A DNA stretch of 64,000 bases from Polaromonas jejuensis NBRC 106434. GTDB lineage: Bacteria > Pseudomonadota > Gammaproteobacteria > Burkholderiales > Burkholderiaceae_C. A program made the position numbers and the translations under genes. A model generated the notes under the pieces. The model did not search any database, was not told where the DNA came from, and saw only the letters and a list, made by a program, of their open reading frames with translations. Positions 8,100-16,456 of the stretch are shown one piece after another; the first letter of the stretch is position 1; the number at the start of each line of letters is the position of its first letter. The DNA is taken from assembly GCF_001598235.1 (NCBI RefSeq), contig NZ_BCYO01000001.1:186001-250000 (forward strand), in the 5' to 3' direction.

Positions 8100-9263
8100 G
8101 TGAAACTCAAGCAACTGGCTGCGAAGGCGCTGCTCACCGGCGGCGCACTCGCGATCCTTAGCCCCATCGGAGGAGCATATGCCCAAACGGGAGAACGGCC
8201 CATGGTCGAATGGGTGATGCCGGCGCTGAAAACCAACCCGAAGCAGACCGAAGAACAGGCTGAGTCCGGTCGCCAAAAGGGGCGAGAACTGCCGGCACCC
8301 GAGGTTCTGCAGCCCATGCTGGATGCGCAATTGCCGGCTTACCAACCGAGGCGCGACATCAAGCTGACGGGCAAGTTCAATGGGGGGGCTTCTGACGTGC
8401 TGGTCGTGGTCGCTCAGAAGTTGTTCGAAAAATTCAAGAGCTACTACCCCGACGTCACGATGACCATTACGCCGCCCTATGCAGGAAGCCTGGGTACCAT
8501 CGAATTGATCAAGGGAGACCTCGACTACGTCTTCGTCTCGCGCGAGCTGAAACCAAGCGACATAACGACCTTCAGCGACAAATTCGGTTACGCTCCATTG
8601 AGCGTGCCGATATCGGGCGGCTCTTATCGCCATTTCGGTGCGCTCGATGCGGTTGGGTTCTTCGTCAGCAAGGACAATCCGCTGGAGAAGATCACATTCG
8701 ACCAGATCGACGCAATGTACTCATCCACGCACCATCGCGGTGGTAATGCCATCACCAAGTGGGGTGAGTTGGGCCTCACCGGAGAATGGGCCGACAAGCC
8801 CATCAAGCTTTACGGCATCAAGCCCTGGAACGGCTTCGAGGAGTTCATTCGCCAGCGCGTCATGAACGTCGGTGATAAACGCGGCGAATGGCGCAAAGAC
8901 ATCACTTTCGAGAAGCAGGTGTTTCCGATGGCCAAGCACGTCGCCGAAGACCGTTACGGCATTGGCTATTCGGGAATTGCCTACATCGATGCCCCAGTGA
9001 AGATGATCCCGGTGGTAGAGCGTACCGGTGATGTACCGCAGGCTCCGACCTACGAGAATGTCGCCTTGGCTACTTATCCGCTGAGCCGCCTGACTTTCTT
9101 TAACGTCAACAAGGTGCCGGGCAAGAAACTTAACCCCGTGATTGAAGAGTTCCTGCGATTTGTTCTCAGCCGTGAAGGCCAGCAGGTGATACTCGACCAC
9201 GCACGCTACATTCCACTGCGCGCGCATCAGGTGACCAGTTCCCGCGCGCTGCTCGATCGGTAA
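8100..9263 (+). CDS. PstS-like periplasmic binding protein 3
   Basis: 387 residues from a GTG at 8100. This start is preferred over the ATG at 8064 because AGGAGA (8087-8092) lies 7 bp before it and a clean signal peptide follows (KLKQLAAKALL to GGAYAQ). The PBP-like domain has PPYAGSLGTIELIKG as ligand loop, VSREL, VSKDNP, TKWGELGLTGEWADKPI and the RFVLSREGQQ helix. A 65-residue segment between the signal peptide and the domain (RELPAPEVLQPMLDAQLPAYQP) is shared with the next gene only, so these two form a subfamily. Expected periplasmic; ligand unknown. First gene behind promoter module 3. Confidence 0.83.
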   Translation: MKLKQLAAKALLTGGALAILSPIGGAYAQTGERPMVEWVMPALKTNPKQTEEQAESGRQKGRELPAPEVLQPMLDAQLPAYQPRRDIKLTGKFNGGASDVLVVVAQKLFEKFKSYYPDVTMTITPPYAGSLGTIELIKGDLDYVFVSRELKPSDITTFSDKFGYAPLSVPISGGSYRHFGALDAVGFFVSKDNPLEKITFDQIDAMYSSTHHRGGNAITKWGELGLTGEWADKPIKLYGIKPWNGFEEFIRQRVMNVGDKRGEWRKDITFEKQVFPMAKHVAEDRYGIGYSGIAYIDAPVKMIPVVERTGDVPQAPTYENVALATYPLSRLTFFNVNKVPGKKLNPVIEEFLRFVLSREGQQVILDHARYIPLRAHQVTSSRALLDR

Positions 9264-9341
9264 AGAAAAACCGCACGCCTTCGCCAGAGCGTGCAACCCT
9301 TGGCTCCGATGGGTCTTGCCGAATCCTGGGATACCACGAAC

Positions 9342-10493
9342 ATGCGCTTGCACCTCCTGCCGTCGAGCCTTGTCCTCGTGGCCGCCATCGTGCTGCACGG
9401 GGCGGCAGGCGCCGCTCCGGCGGTCGATGCCCAGGCCAGCGCCGCGGCATGGGCGCGCGACGGCCGGCTGCTGCCGGAGCCCGAGGTCCTGCAGCCTCGG
9501 CTCGACCCGGACCTTCCCGCTTACCAGCCTTGTTCCGCACAGCCGTTGCGCGGCTCCATCGAAGGCAGCGTGCCGGCCATCCTGCCGAAGCTCGTCCATC
9601 GCTGGGCGGCGGCGTTCCAGGCCCGTCAACCGGATGTGCGCATCAGCGCACCGCCACCCTACCTGGCGCCCCAAGGCTCGCTGAGCCCGCCGATGCAGAA
9701 GTTTCTCGATGGCGGCAGCGATTTCGCGTTCGTGTCGCGCGACATGGCGGCGTCCGACATCGCGGCGTTCCGGCGCGCGCACGGCGTGGCACCGCAGGCC
9801 ATCCCGGTGGCCGGCGGGGCCTGGCGGCATTTCGGGTTTGTCGATGCCGTCGCCGTCGTCGTCAACGACGCCAACCCGCTGCGGGGGGTGACGCTGGCCC
9901 AGCTCGACGCGGTCTTCTCCAGCAGCCGGTTGCGTGGCCATGGGCCGGTGCGCACCTGGGGCGACTTGGGTGTGACCGAATGGGCCGACAAGCCGGTGCA
10001 TGTCGTTGGCGCCGCATCGTGGAAAGGCGCGCAAGCGTCGGCCCGGGCCATCGTCGTGCACGAGCGCGTGCTGAGCCTCGGCTCCAGGCAGGGGCAGTGG
10101 CGCGACGATGTAATGGCTAATGGAACCGAGGCCGACGTGCCCGGCCAAGTGGCGGCAGACCCCTATGCGATCGGTTTCACCGGCATGGGGCATCTGGTCG
10201 CCGGGATCAAGACGGTGCCGCTGGCGCAGGAAGCCGGCGGGCCGCCGGTCGACGCCTCCTATGAAAACGTGGCGCTGGCGCGCTACCCGCTCAGCCGTGT
10301 CGCGCATATCGTGCTGGCCCGCGTGGCAGGGCGCCCGCTGGAGCCCGCACTGCGGGAGTTCGTGCGCTTTATCCTCAGCCGGGAGGGCCAGCAGATCGTG
10401 CTCGACCAGGGCGTGATGCTGCCTCTGCGCGCGGTGCAGGTGGAGGCGGCGCGGCGCCTGCTGGGTGCGAACGGCGATCCCGGCGGCTGTTAA
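9342..10493 (+). CDS. PstS-like periplasmic binding protein 4
   Basis: 383 residues from ATG 9342, which starts a signal peptide (RLHLLPSSLVLVAAIVLHGA). The N-terminal linker LPEPEVLQPRLDPDLPAYQP and the domain motifs PPPYLAPQGSL, VSRDM, VNDANP, RTWGDLGVTEWADKPV and RFILSREGQQ show it is a diverged paralogue of the preceding gene, 78 bp upstream. Compared with that gene it has lost the G of the GEWA turn and several loop residues, so ligand preference may differ. It is the last gene of the island; the next gene, icmF, faces it. Confidence 0.82.
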   Translation: MRLHLLPSSLVLVAAIVLHGAAGAAPAVDAQASAAAWARDGRLLPEPEVLQPRLDPDLPAYQPCSAQPLRGSIEGSVPAILPKLVHRWAAAFQARQPDVRISAPPPYLAPQGSLSPPMQKFLDGGSDFAFVSRDMAASDIAAFRRAHGVAPQAIPVAGGAWRHFGFVDAVAVVVNDANPLRGVTLAQLDAVFSSSRLRGHGPVRTWGDLGVTEWADKPVHVVGAASWKGAQASARAIVVHERVLSLGSRQGQWRDDVMANGTEADVPGQVAADPYAIGFTGMGHLVAGIKTVPLAQEAGGPPVDASYENVALARYPLSRVAHIVLARVAGRPLEPALREFVRFILSREGQQIVLDQGVMLPLRAVQVEAARRLLGANGDPGGC

Positions 10494-10515
10494 GGAGCTA
10501 CAGCCAGTCACTGCG

Positions 10516-13500
10516 TCACATATTTCGCCGGTACTGCCCACCCACCTCAAACAGCGCATGGGTGATCTGCCCCAGCGAGCAGACGCGCACCGCCGCCATC
10601 AGTACCTCGAACACGTTGTGGTTCTCAATCACCGCCTGCTGCAGGCGTTTGAGCATGGCGGGAGATGCCTTGGCGTGGCGCTGGTGGAAGTCGGCCAGGC
10701 GTTGAAGCTGGCTCTGCTTTTCCTCATCGGTCGAGCGGGCCAGCTCCAGCTTGTCCTGTACCGCATCGCCATGCGGATTGCGGAAGGTATTGACGCCAAC
10801 GATGGGCAGCTCGCCGGTGTGCTTGAGCATCTCGTAGTGCATGGACTCGTCCTGAATCCGTCCGCGCTGGTAGCCGGTTTCCATGGCGCCCAGCACGCCG
10901 CCACGGTCGGCGATGGCAGAAAATTCCGCCAGCACCGCTTCTTCGACCAGTTCGGTCAGCTCCTCGATGATGAAGGCGCCCTGTGACGGGTTTTCGTTTT
11001 TGGCCAGCCCCCACTCCCGGTTGATGATGAGCTGAATCGCCATGGCGCGGCGCACCGAGTCTTCGGTCGGCGTGGTGATGGCCTCGTCAAAGGCGTTGGT
11101 GTGCAGGCTGTTGCAGTTGTCGTAAATCGCGATCAGCGCCTGCAGGGTGGTGCGGATGTCGTTGAACTGGATTTCCTGCGCGTGCAGGCTGCGGCCCGAG
11201 GTCTGGATGTGGTATTTCAGCTTCTGGCTGCGCTCGTTGGCGCCATATTTTTCCTTCATCGCCACGGCCCAGATGCGGCGCGCCACGCGGCCCATCACGG
11301 TGTATTCCGGGTCCATGCCGTTGCTGAAGAAAAAGCTCAGGTTGGGCGCGAAATCGTCGATGTGCATGCCGCGCGCCAGATAGGCTTCGACAAAGGTGAA
11401 GCCGTTGGACAGCGTGAAGGCGAGCTGGCTGATCGGGTTGGCGCCGGCCTCGGCGATGTGGTAGCCGCTGATGGACACCGAGTAGAAGTTGCGCACCCGG
11501 TTGTGCACGAAGTACTCGGCGATGTCGCCCATGACCTTGAGGCTGAACTCGGTGCTGAAGATGCAGGTGTTCTGGCCCTGGTCTTCCTTCAGGATGTCGG
11601 CCTGCACCGTGCCGCGCACGTTTTCCTGCACCCATTCCCGGATCTTGGCGGCCTCGGTGTCGGTGGGCTCGCGGCCGTTGTCGGCGCGGAACTTGTCCAT
11701 GTTCTGGTCGATCGCCGTGTTCATGAACATCGCGAGTATGGTCGGCGCCGGGCCGTTGATCGTCATGGAGACGCTGGTGCCCGGGTTGCACAGGTCAAAG
11801 CCGCTGTACAGCACCTTCATGTCGTCCAGCGTGGCAATGGAGACGCCCGAATTGCCGACCTTGCCGTAGATGTCGGGGCGCAGGTCGGGGTCGTTGCCGT
11901 AGAGCGTGACCGAGTCGAAGGCGGTGGACAGGCGCTTGGCCGGCATGCCTTCGCTGAGCAGGCGAAAGCGCTTGTTGGTGCGAAACGGGTCGCCCTCGCC
12001 GGCGAACATGCGGGTCGGGTCCTCGCCTTCGCGCTTGAAGGCGAAGGTGCCGGCGGTGTAGGGGTAGCTGCCGGGCACGTTGTCCAGCATCAGCCACTTG
12101 AGGATTTCCCCGTGGTCCTGGTACTTGGGCAGGCAGACCTTGCGAATCGTGGTGCCCGAGAGCGATTTGCTGGTCAGCGCCGTGCGGATTTCCCGGTCGC
12201 GGATTTTCACCACGTATTCATCACCCGCATAGGCCTTTTGCATCTCTGGCCACTGGGCCAGCAGTTTTTTGGCGGCCGGATCCTGCCCCTGTTCGCGCAG
12301 AACCGCCAGATCAATCGCCGCCTCGGCGGCGTGCACCTTGTCGGGCTTGTCAGCCGTGAGCATGGCGGCGGCGGCGCGCAACTGCTGGATTTCACGGGCC
12401 AATGTGGCCTGCTCAAGACTGCGCTTTTTGTAGCCGCGCACCGTGTCGGAAATTTCGGCCAGGTAACGGGTACGGGCCGACGGCACCACCGGTGTCTGAT
12501 TGGTGCTGTGGCGCACCGCGACCACGGGCAGCGTGCCGCCTTCCAGCGGCAAACCCAGCGCGGCCAGCCGGGGTTTGAGTGCCTGATACAGCGCCGTGAC
12601 GCCATCATCGTTGAAGCGTGCGGCCATGGTGCCGAACACCGGCATCTGGTCGGCTGGCGTGGTCCAGGCTTCCTTGTTGCGTTGCACCTGTTTGGACACA
12701 TCGCGCAGCGCATCAAGTGAGCCCTTGCGGTCAAACTTGTTGATGGCGACAAACTCGGCAAAGTCCAGCATGTCGATTTTTTCCAGCTGGCTGGCCGCGC
12801 CAAACTCGGGCGTCATCACGTACATGGGAACGTCCACATGCGGCACGATGGCGGCATCGCCCTGGCCAATGCCGGAGGTTTCCACCACGATCAAATCGAA
12901 GCCGGCGGCCTTGCAGGCGGCAATCACATCGGGCAGGGCCTTGCTGATCTCCGAGCCGAATTCGCGGGTGGCCATGGAGCGCAGGAAGACACGCGGCCCC
13001 TGCGACCAGGGGGTGATGGCATTCATGCGGATGCGGTCGCCCAGCAGCGCGCCGCCGCTCTTGCGGCGCGAGGGGTCTATGCTGACGACAGCCACGCGCA
13101 ACTGGTCGTTCTGGTCCAGCCGCAGGCGGCGGATCAATTCGTCGGTCAGCGATGATTTGCCGGCGCCGCCGGTGCCGGTGATGCCCAGAACCGGTATCTT
13201 TTTGGTAGCAGCCTGCGCCTGTAGCGCCTGGACCAGGGGCTTGCTGGCCTTGTCGTTTTCGAGTGCGGTGATGAGTTGCGCCAGCGCCCGCCAGTTCATC
13301 TCGCCGTGGCCTTCAATGGCTTGGATGTCCTTCGGCGCAAAGCCCGCCAGGTCCTTGTCGCAACGCATCACCATCTCGCCTATCATGCCGGCCAGGCCCA
13401 TCTTCTGACCGTCTTCCGGGCTGTAGATGCGTGTCACGCCATAGGCCTGCAACTCGCGGATTTCCGGCGGCACGATCACGCCGCCGCCGCCGCCAAAGAC

Positions 13501-13809
13501 CTGGATATGCTCGCCGCCGCGGCTTTTGAGCAAATCCACCATGTATTTGAAGTACTCCACATGCCCGCCCTGGTAGGAGCTGATGGCGATGCCCTGCGCG
13601 TCCTCCTGCAGGGCCGCCGTCACCACCTCGTCGACGCTGCGGTTGTGCCCCAGGTGAATCACTTCGGCGCCCATGCTTTGCAAGATGCGCCGCATGATGT
13701 TGATGGCGGCATCGTGCCCGTCAAACAGGCTGGCGGCGGTGACGAAGCGCACCTTGTGCGTGGGGCGGTAATGGGCAAGGGCCTTGTACTCTGCAGACAG
13801 GTCGGTCAT
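10516..13809 (-). CDS. icmF: Fused isobutyryl-CoA mutase (IcmF)
   Basis: 1097 residues. Adenosylcobalamin-dependent carbon-skeleton mutase interconverting isobutyryl-CoA and n-butyryl-CoA, with its G-protein chaperone built in. Domains in order: B12-binding Rossmann domain (about 20-150, with D-G-H-D at 30-33 supplying the cobalt-ligand His), a MeaB-like GTPase (Walker A GTGGAGKS about 212-219), then the large substrate-binding barrel with [20 protein letters not shown]. The PYTAG motif is of the Icm type, not the methylmalonyl-CoA mutase type. The ATG at 13809 is preferred over an 18-residue upstream extension. Some IcmF proteins prefer isovaleryl/pivalyl-CoA; sequence reading cannot exclude that. 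A perfect palindrome lies 60 bp upstream. Confidence 0.93.
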   Translation of the reverse strand: MTDLSAEYKALAHYRPTHKVRFVTAASLFDGHDAAINIMRRILQSMGAEVIHLGHNRSVDEVVTAALQEDAQGIAISSYQGGHVEYFKYMVDLLKSRGGEHIQVFGGGGGVIVPPEIRELQAYGVTRIYSPEDGQKMGLAGMIGEMVMRCDKDLAGFAPKDIQAIEGHGEMNWRALAQLITALENDKASKPLVQALQAQAATKKIPVLGITGTGGAGKSSLTDELIRRLRLDQNDQLRVAVVSIDPSRRKSGGALLGDRIRMNAITPWSQGPRVFLRSMATREFGSEISKALPDVIAACKAAGFDLIVVETSGIGQGDAAIVPHVDVPMYVMTPEFGAASQLEKIDMLDFAEFVAINKFDRKGSLDALRDVSKQVQRNKEAWTTPADQMPVFGTMAARFNDDGVTALYQALKPRLAALGLPLEGGTLPVVAVRHSTNQTPVVPSARTRYLAEISDTVRGYKKRSLEQATLAREIQQLRAAAAMLTADKPDKVHAAEAAIDLAVLREQGQDPAAKKLLAQWPEMQKAYAGDEYVVKIRDREIRTALTSKSLSGTTIRKVCLPKYQDHGEILKWLMLDNVPGSYPYTAGTFAFKREGEDPTRMFAGEGDPFRTNKRFRLLSEGMPAKRLSTAFDSVTLYGNDPDLRPDIYGKVGNSGVSIATLDDMKVLYSGFDLCNPGTSVSMTINGPAPTILAMFMNTAIDQNMDKFRADNGREPTDTEAAKIREWVQENVRGTVQADILKEDQGQNTCIFSTEFSLKVMGDIAEYFVHNRVRNFYSVSISGYHIAEAGANPISQLAFTLSNGFTFVEAYLARGMHIDDFAPNLSFFFSNGMDPEYTVMGRVARRIWAVAMKEKYGANERSQKLKYHIQTSGRSLHAQEIQFNDIRTTLQALIAIYDNCNSLHTNAFDEAITTPTEDSVRRAMAIQLIINREWGLAKNENPSQGAFIIEELTELVEEAVLAEFSAIADRGGVLGAMETGYQRGRIQDESMHYEMLKHTGELPIVGVNTFRNPHGDAVQDKLELARSTDEEKQSQLQRLADFHQRHAKASPAMLKRLQQAVIENHNVFEVLMAAVRVCSLGQITHALFEVGGQYRRNM
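13197..13246 (+). repeat. Possible dispersed repeat remnant inside icmF
   Basis: The stretch TTTTTGGTAGCAGCCTGCGC followed by TGTAGCGCC resembles the dispersed hairpin repeat found at 26117, 36751, 41950 and 50001. It encodes an Ala/Gln-rich linker (about residues 190-204) just before the GTPase domain. Similarity is partial, so this copy is uncertain. Confidence 0.3.
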
Positions 13810-14200
13810 GGCGTCTATTCCTCGGCTGTGGCAAATGGCCCCGATCGGAGGCCGGCAACGCATGATATTACGTTTACGTAAACGTCAACTTGAAGTGGGT
13901 CGGAAAATTTTGTGCTTCAGGGTAAAGCCGCGCCGTGATTAATAGGTTATGGCTCCGGGTTAACCCCTAGATTCCTGCGCGAGGGCGCACCGTGAAAGTG
14001 CGTGTGAAATATTTTTGGCGGATTTCTAAAAAAAGTTCATCGCCTTTTGCCGCCCATTCGTGCCAGCCTGCTGAAAACACTAAGACAACTTATCGTCAAG
14101 TCGGATAGATTAGGACGGCATCCGTGGCTTGCAGGAGGCGTACTGCGGTGTCGGGCTGACCGATGTGCAGGCTGAGTTTATTTACCACTATGGAGACAAC
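13810..14200. other. Divergent intergenic region between icmF and the liv operon
   Basis: 391 bp between two divergent genes. Apart from the 16-bp palindrome at 13870 I recognise no gene. The part from 13890 to 14100 is relatively AT-rich and probably holds the liv promoter. Confidence 0.45.
13870..13885 (-). promoter_or_regulatory. Perfect 16-bp palindrome, likely operator of icmF
   Basis: ACGTTTACGTAAACGT is a perfect palindrome. On the minus strand a TTGACG hexamer (complement of 13883-13888), a good -35 box, overlaps its edge. The sequence resembles operators described for LiuR, the MerR-family regulator of branched-chain amino acid and fatty-acid catabolism; that assignment is from memory. 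No liuR gene is in the window. Such a regulator would fit a mutase acting on valine-derived acyl-CoA. Confidence 0.6.
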
Positions 14201-15439
14201 ATGAATATTCGTTTTGCCAAATTGGCCGTTGCGTCAGCTGTTTTGAGCGTTGCCGGTATTGCCACTGCAGCCGACCCGATCAAGATCGGCGTCAATGGCC
14301 CTTTCACCGGTGGCTCTTCCTCCATGGGTGTCAGCATGCGTGATGGCGTCAGGCTCGCTGTCGAGGAAATCAACAAGTCCGGTGGCGTTCTGGGGCGCAA
14401 GCTGCAGGTGGTTGAACGTGACGATGAGGCCAAGAACGAGCGCGGCGTGCAGATCGCCCAGGAGCTGATCAACAAGGAAAAAGTCACCGCCGTCGTGGGT
14501 TACATCAACACCGGCGTGGCGCTCGCTTCGCAGCGCTTCTTCCAGGAAGCCAAGATTCCGGTGATGAATAACGTGGCCACCGGCAGCGTCATCACGCAGC
14601 AGTTCAAGGACCAGCCCGAGAATTACGTCTTCCGCAACTCCGCCAATGACAGCATCCAGGCGCCGATGATTGTGGAAGAGGCCATCACCCGCCGTGGCTT
14701 CAAAAAGGTCGCCATTCTGGCCGACTCCACCAACTATGGCCAGCTTGGCCGCGAAGATCTGGAAAAAGCGCTGGCTGCCAAGGGCGTGAAACCGGTGGCC
14801 GTCGAGAAGTTCAACATCAAGGATGTGGACATGACCGCGCAACTGCTCAAGGCCAAGGAAGCCGGCGCGGAAGCGGTGCTGACCTACGGCATAGGCCCCG
14901 AGCTGGCACAGATTGCCAACGGCATGACCAAGCTGGGCTGGAAAGTGCCCATGGTCGGCAGCTGGACGCTCTCCATGGCCAACTACATCGACAATGCCGG
15001 CCCCGGCGGCGAGGGCGCGCGCATGCCGCAAACCTTTATCCAGCAGCCCGACACCGCCAAGCGCAAGGCTTTCATTGACGCTTACCTGAAGACCTTCAAG
15101 CCCAAGAACAACCGCATCGACTCACCGGTGTCGGCTGCACAGGGCTATGACTCCATCTTCCTGCTGGCCGCCGCCATCAAGCAGGCCAACAGCACAGAAG
15201 GCCCCAAAATCCGCGAAGCGCTGGAAAACCTGACTGCCAAGGTTGAAGGCACCGTGACCACGTATGACAAGCCTTTCACCAAGGACGACCATGAGGCCAT
15301 TACCGCCAACATTCCCGTGTTTGGCGAAGTCAAGAGTGGCAAGGTGGTTTATGCCTATGCGGAAGACATGAAAAAAGGCGGCGACCTGCGCCTGAAAGAC
15401 CCCAAGGCCAAGGTTGCAGCTGCCGCTGCCAAGAAGTAA
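14201..15439 (+). CDS. livK: Branched-chain amino acid ABC transporter, periplasmic binding protein
   Basis: 412 residues. A signal peptide (RFAKLAVASAVLSVAGIATA) precedes a type I periplasmic binding fold of the Leu/Ile/Val-binding family: IKIGVNGPFTGGSSSMG, LAVEEINKSGGVLGRKL, RDDEAKNERGVQIAQELI. The ATG at 14201 is chosen because GGAGA lies 8 bp upstream and the signal peptide starts there. First gene of the livKH(MG)F cluster; a terminator-like hairpin follows, consistent with the binding protein being made in excess over the membrane parts. The exact ligand (Leu/Ile/Val, amides or related acids) cannot be read from sequence. Confidence 0.9.
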   Translation: MNIRFAKLAVASAVLSVAGIATAADPIKIGVNGPFTGGSSSMGVSMRDGVRLAVEEINKSGGVLGRKLQVVERDDEAKNERGVQIAQELINKEKVTAVVGYINTGVALASQRFFQEAKIPVMNNVATGSVITQQFKDQPENYVFRNSANDSIQAPMIVEEAITRRGFKKVAILADSTNYGQLGREDLEKALAAKGVKPVAVEKFNIKDVDMTAQLLKAKEAGAEAVLTYGIGPELAQIANGMTKLGWKVPMVGSWTLSMANYIDNAGPGGEGARMPQTFIQQPDTAKRKAFIDAYLKTFKPKNNRIDSPVSAAQGYDSIFLLAAAIKQANSTEGPKIREALENLTAKVEGTVTTYDKPFTKDDHEAITANIPVFGEVKSGKVVYAYAEDMKKGGDLRLKDPKAKVAAAAAKK

Positions 15440-15462
15440 TCCGACAGCTTGATTGAGTGATT

Positions 15463-15503
15463 GGCACCGCGCCGGCTGATACGGCTTTCGCGGTGCCTTT
15501 TTT
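15463..15503 (+). terminator. Terminator/attenuator between livK and livH
   Basis: An 8-bp stem GGCACCGC (15463-15470) pairs with GCGGTGCC (15490-15497) and is followed by six T. It lies 23 bp after the livK stop and 76 bp before livH, so it should reduce read-through into the permease genes. Confidence 0.8.
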
Positions 15504-15578
15504 ACGTCGAGAGCCTTTGCGTCATAAGGCTCAGGGCCACTATGAAAAGACCCTGGGCCATTTCGTGGAACTGTATTT

Positions 15579-16454
15579 ATGGAAATCCTGCTTCAACTTG
15601 TCTATAGCGGCGTGGCGCTGGGCATGATCTATGCGGTCATTGCCTTCGGCTACCAGCTGACCTTTCAGACCTCGGACACCCTCAACTTCGGTCAGGGCGA
15701 TGCACTCATGCTGGGCGCCATGGTCGGGTTGACGCTGGTCAATCTGGGGCTGAACTACTGGCTGATGATTCCGCTGGTCATTGTGTTCGGTCTGTTGCAG
15801 GGGGGCCTGGTCGAGCGCATCGGTGTGCGTCCCGCCATCAAGATCAAGAGCGAGTTTGGCTGGATCATGTCGACCATTGCGCTGGGCATTATTTTCAAGA
15901 ACGTGGCCGAGAACGTCTGGGGCAGGGACGACCTGAAGTTTCCCTCGCCGCTGCCTGAGGCCCCCCTCAAGGTACTGGGTGCCAATGTGCTGCCCATGGA
16001 GATCCTCGTGGTGGTGGGTGCCGTGCTGATGATGCTGGCCGTGGAGTTTTTCAATCGCAAGACCATTTATGGCAAGGCGGTGGTGGCCACTTTCAATGAC
16101 CGTGATGCCGCCAAGCTGATGGGCATCAATACCGGCCTGGTGATCACCTTCTCCTATGCGCTGTCTTCCGCCACCGCCGCCTTTGCCGGCGTGCTGATTG
16201 CGCCACTGACGCTGACCGGCGCCACCATGGGCGCCGTGCTGGGACTCAAGGCTTTTGCCGTTGCCATCATTGGCGGCTTGACCAGCGGTATGGGCATTAT
16301 CGTGGGCGGCATCATTTTGGGCGTGGCCGAAACCACCACCGGTTTTTACATTTCCACCGGCTACAAGGATGTCCCTGGACTGGTCCTGCTGCTGCTGGTG
16401 CTGGCCTATAAACCCGCTGGCCTTTTCGGTAAAAGCGCGATCAAGAAAGTTTGA
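15579..16454 (+). CDS. livH: Branched-chain amino acid ABC transporter permease LivH
   Basis: 291 residues, eight or more hydrophobic segments, of the LivH family of inner-membrane permeases. Typical features are the N-terminal GVALGMIYAVIAFGYQLTF, the NFGQGDALMLGA motif, and the C-terminal FAVAIIGGLTSGMGIIVGG coupling region. With the LivM half of the next gene it forms the transmembrane channel. Stop and next start are only 2 bp apart, indicating a shared message. Confidence 0.93.
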   Translation: MEILLQLVYSGVALGMIYAVIAFGYQLTFQTSDTLNFGQGDALMLGAMVGLTLVNLGLNYWLMIPLVIVFGLLQGGLVERIGVRPAIKIKSEFGWIMSTIALGIIFKNVAENVWGRDDLKFPSPLPEAPLKVLGANVLPMEILVVVGAVLMMLAVEFFNRKTIYGKAVVATFNDRDAAKLMGINTGLVITFSYALSSATAAFAGVLIAPLTLTGATMGAVLGLKAFAVAIIGGLTSGMGIIVGGIILGVAETTTGFYISTGYKDVPGLVLLLLVLAYKPAGLFGKSAIKKV

Positions 16455-16456
16455 AG

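Noticed and set aside
11101-12720. 539-codon open frame on the plus strand
   Set aside because: Antisense to icmF, whose catalytic motifs are intact; composition is typical of GC-rich antisense frames.
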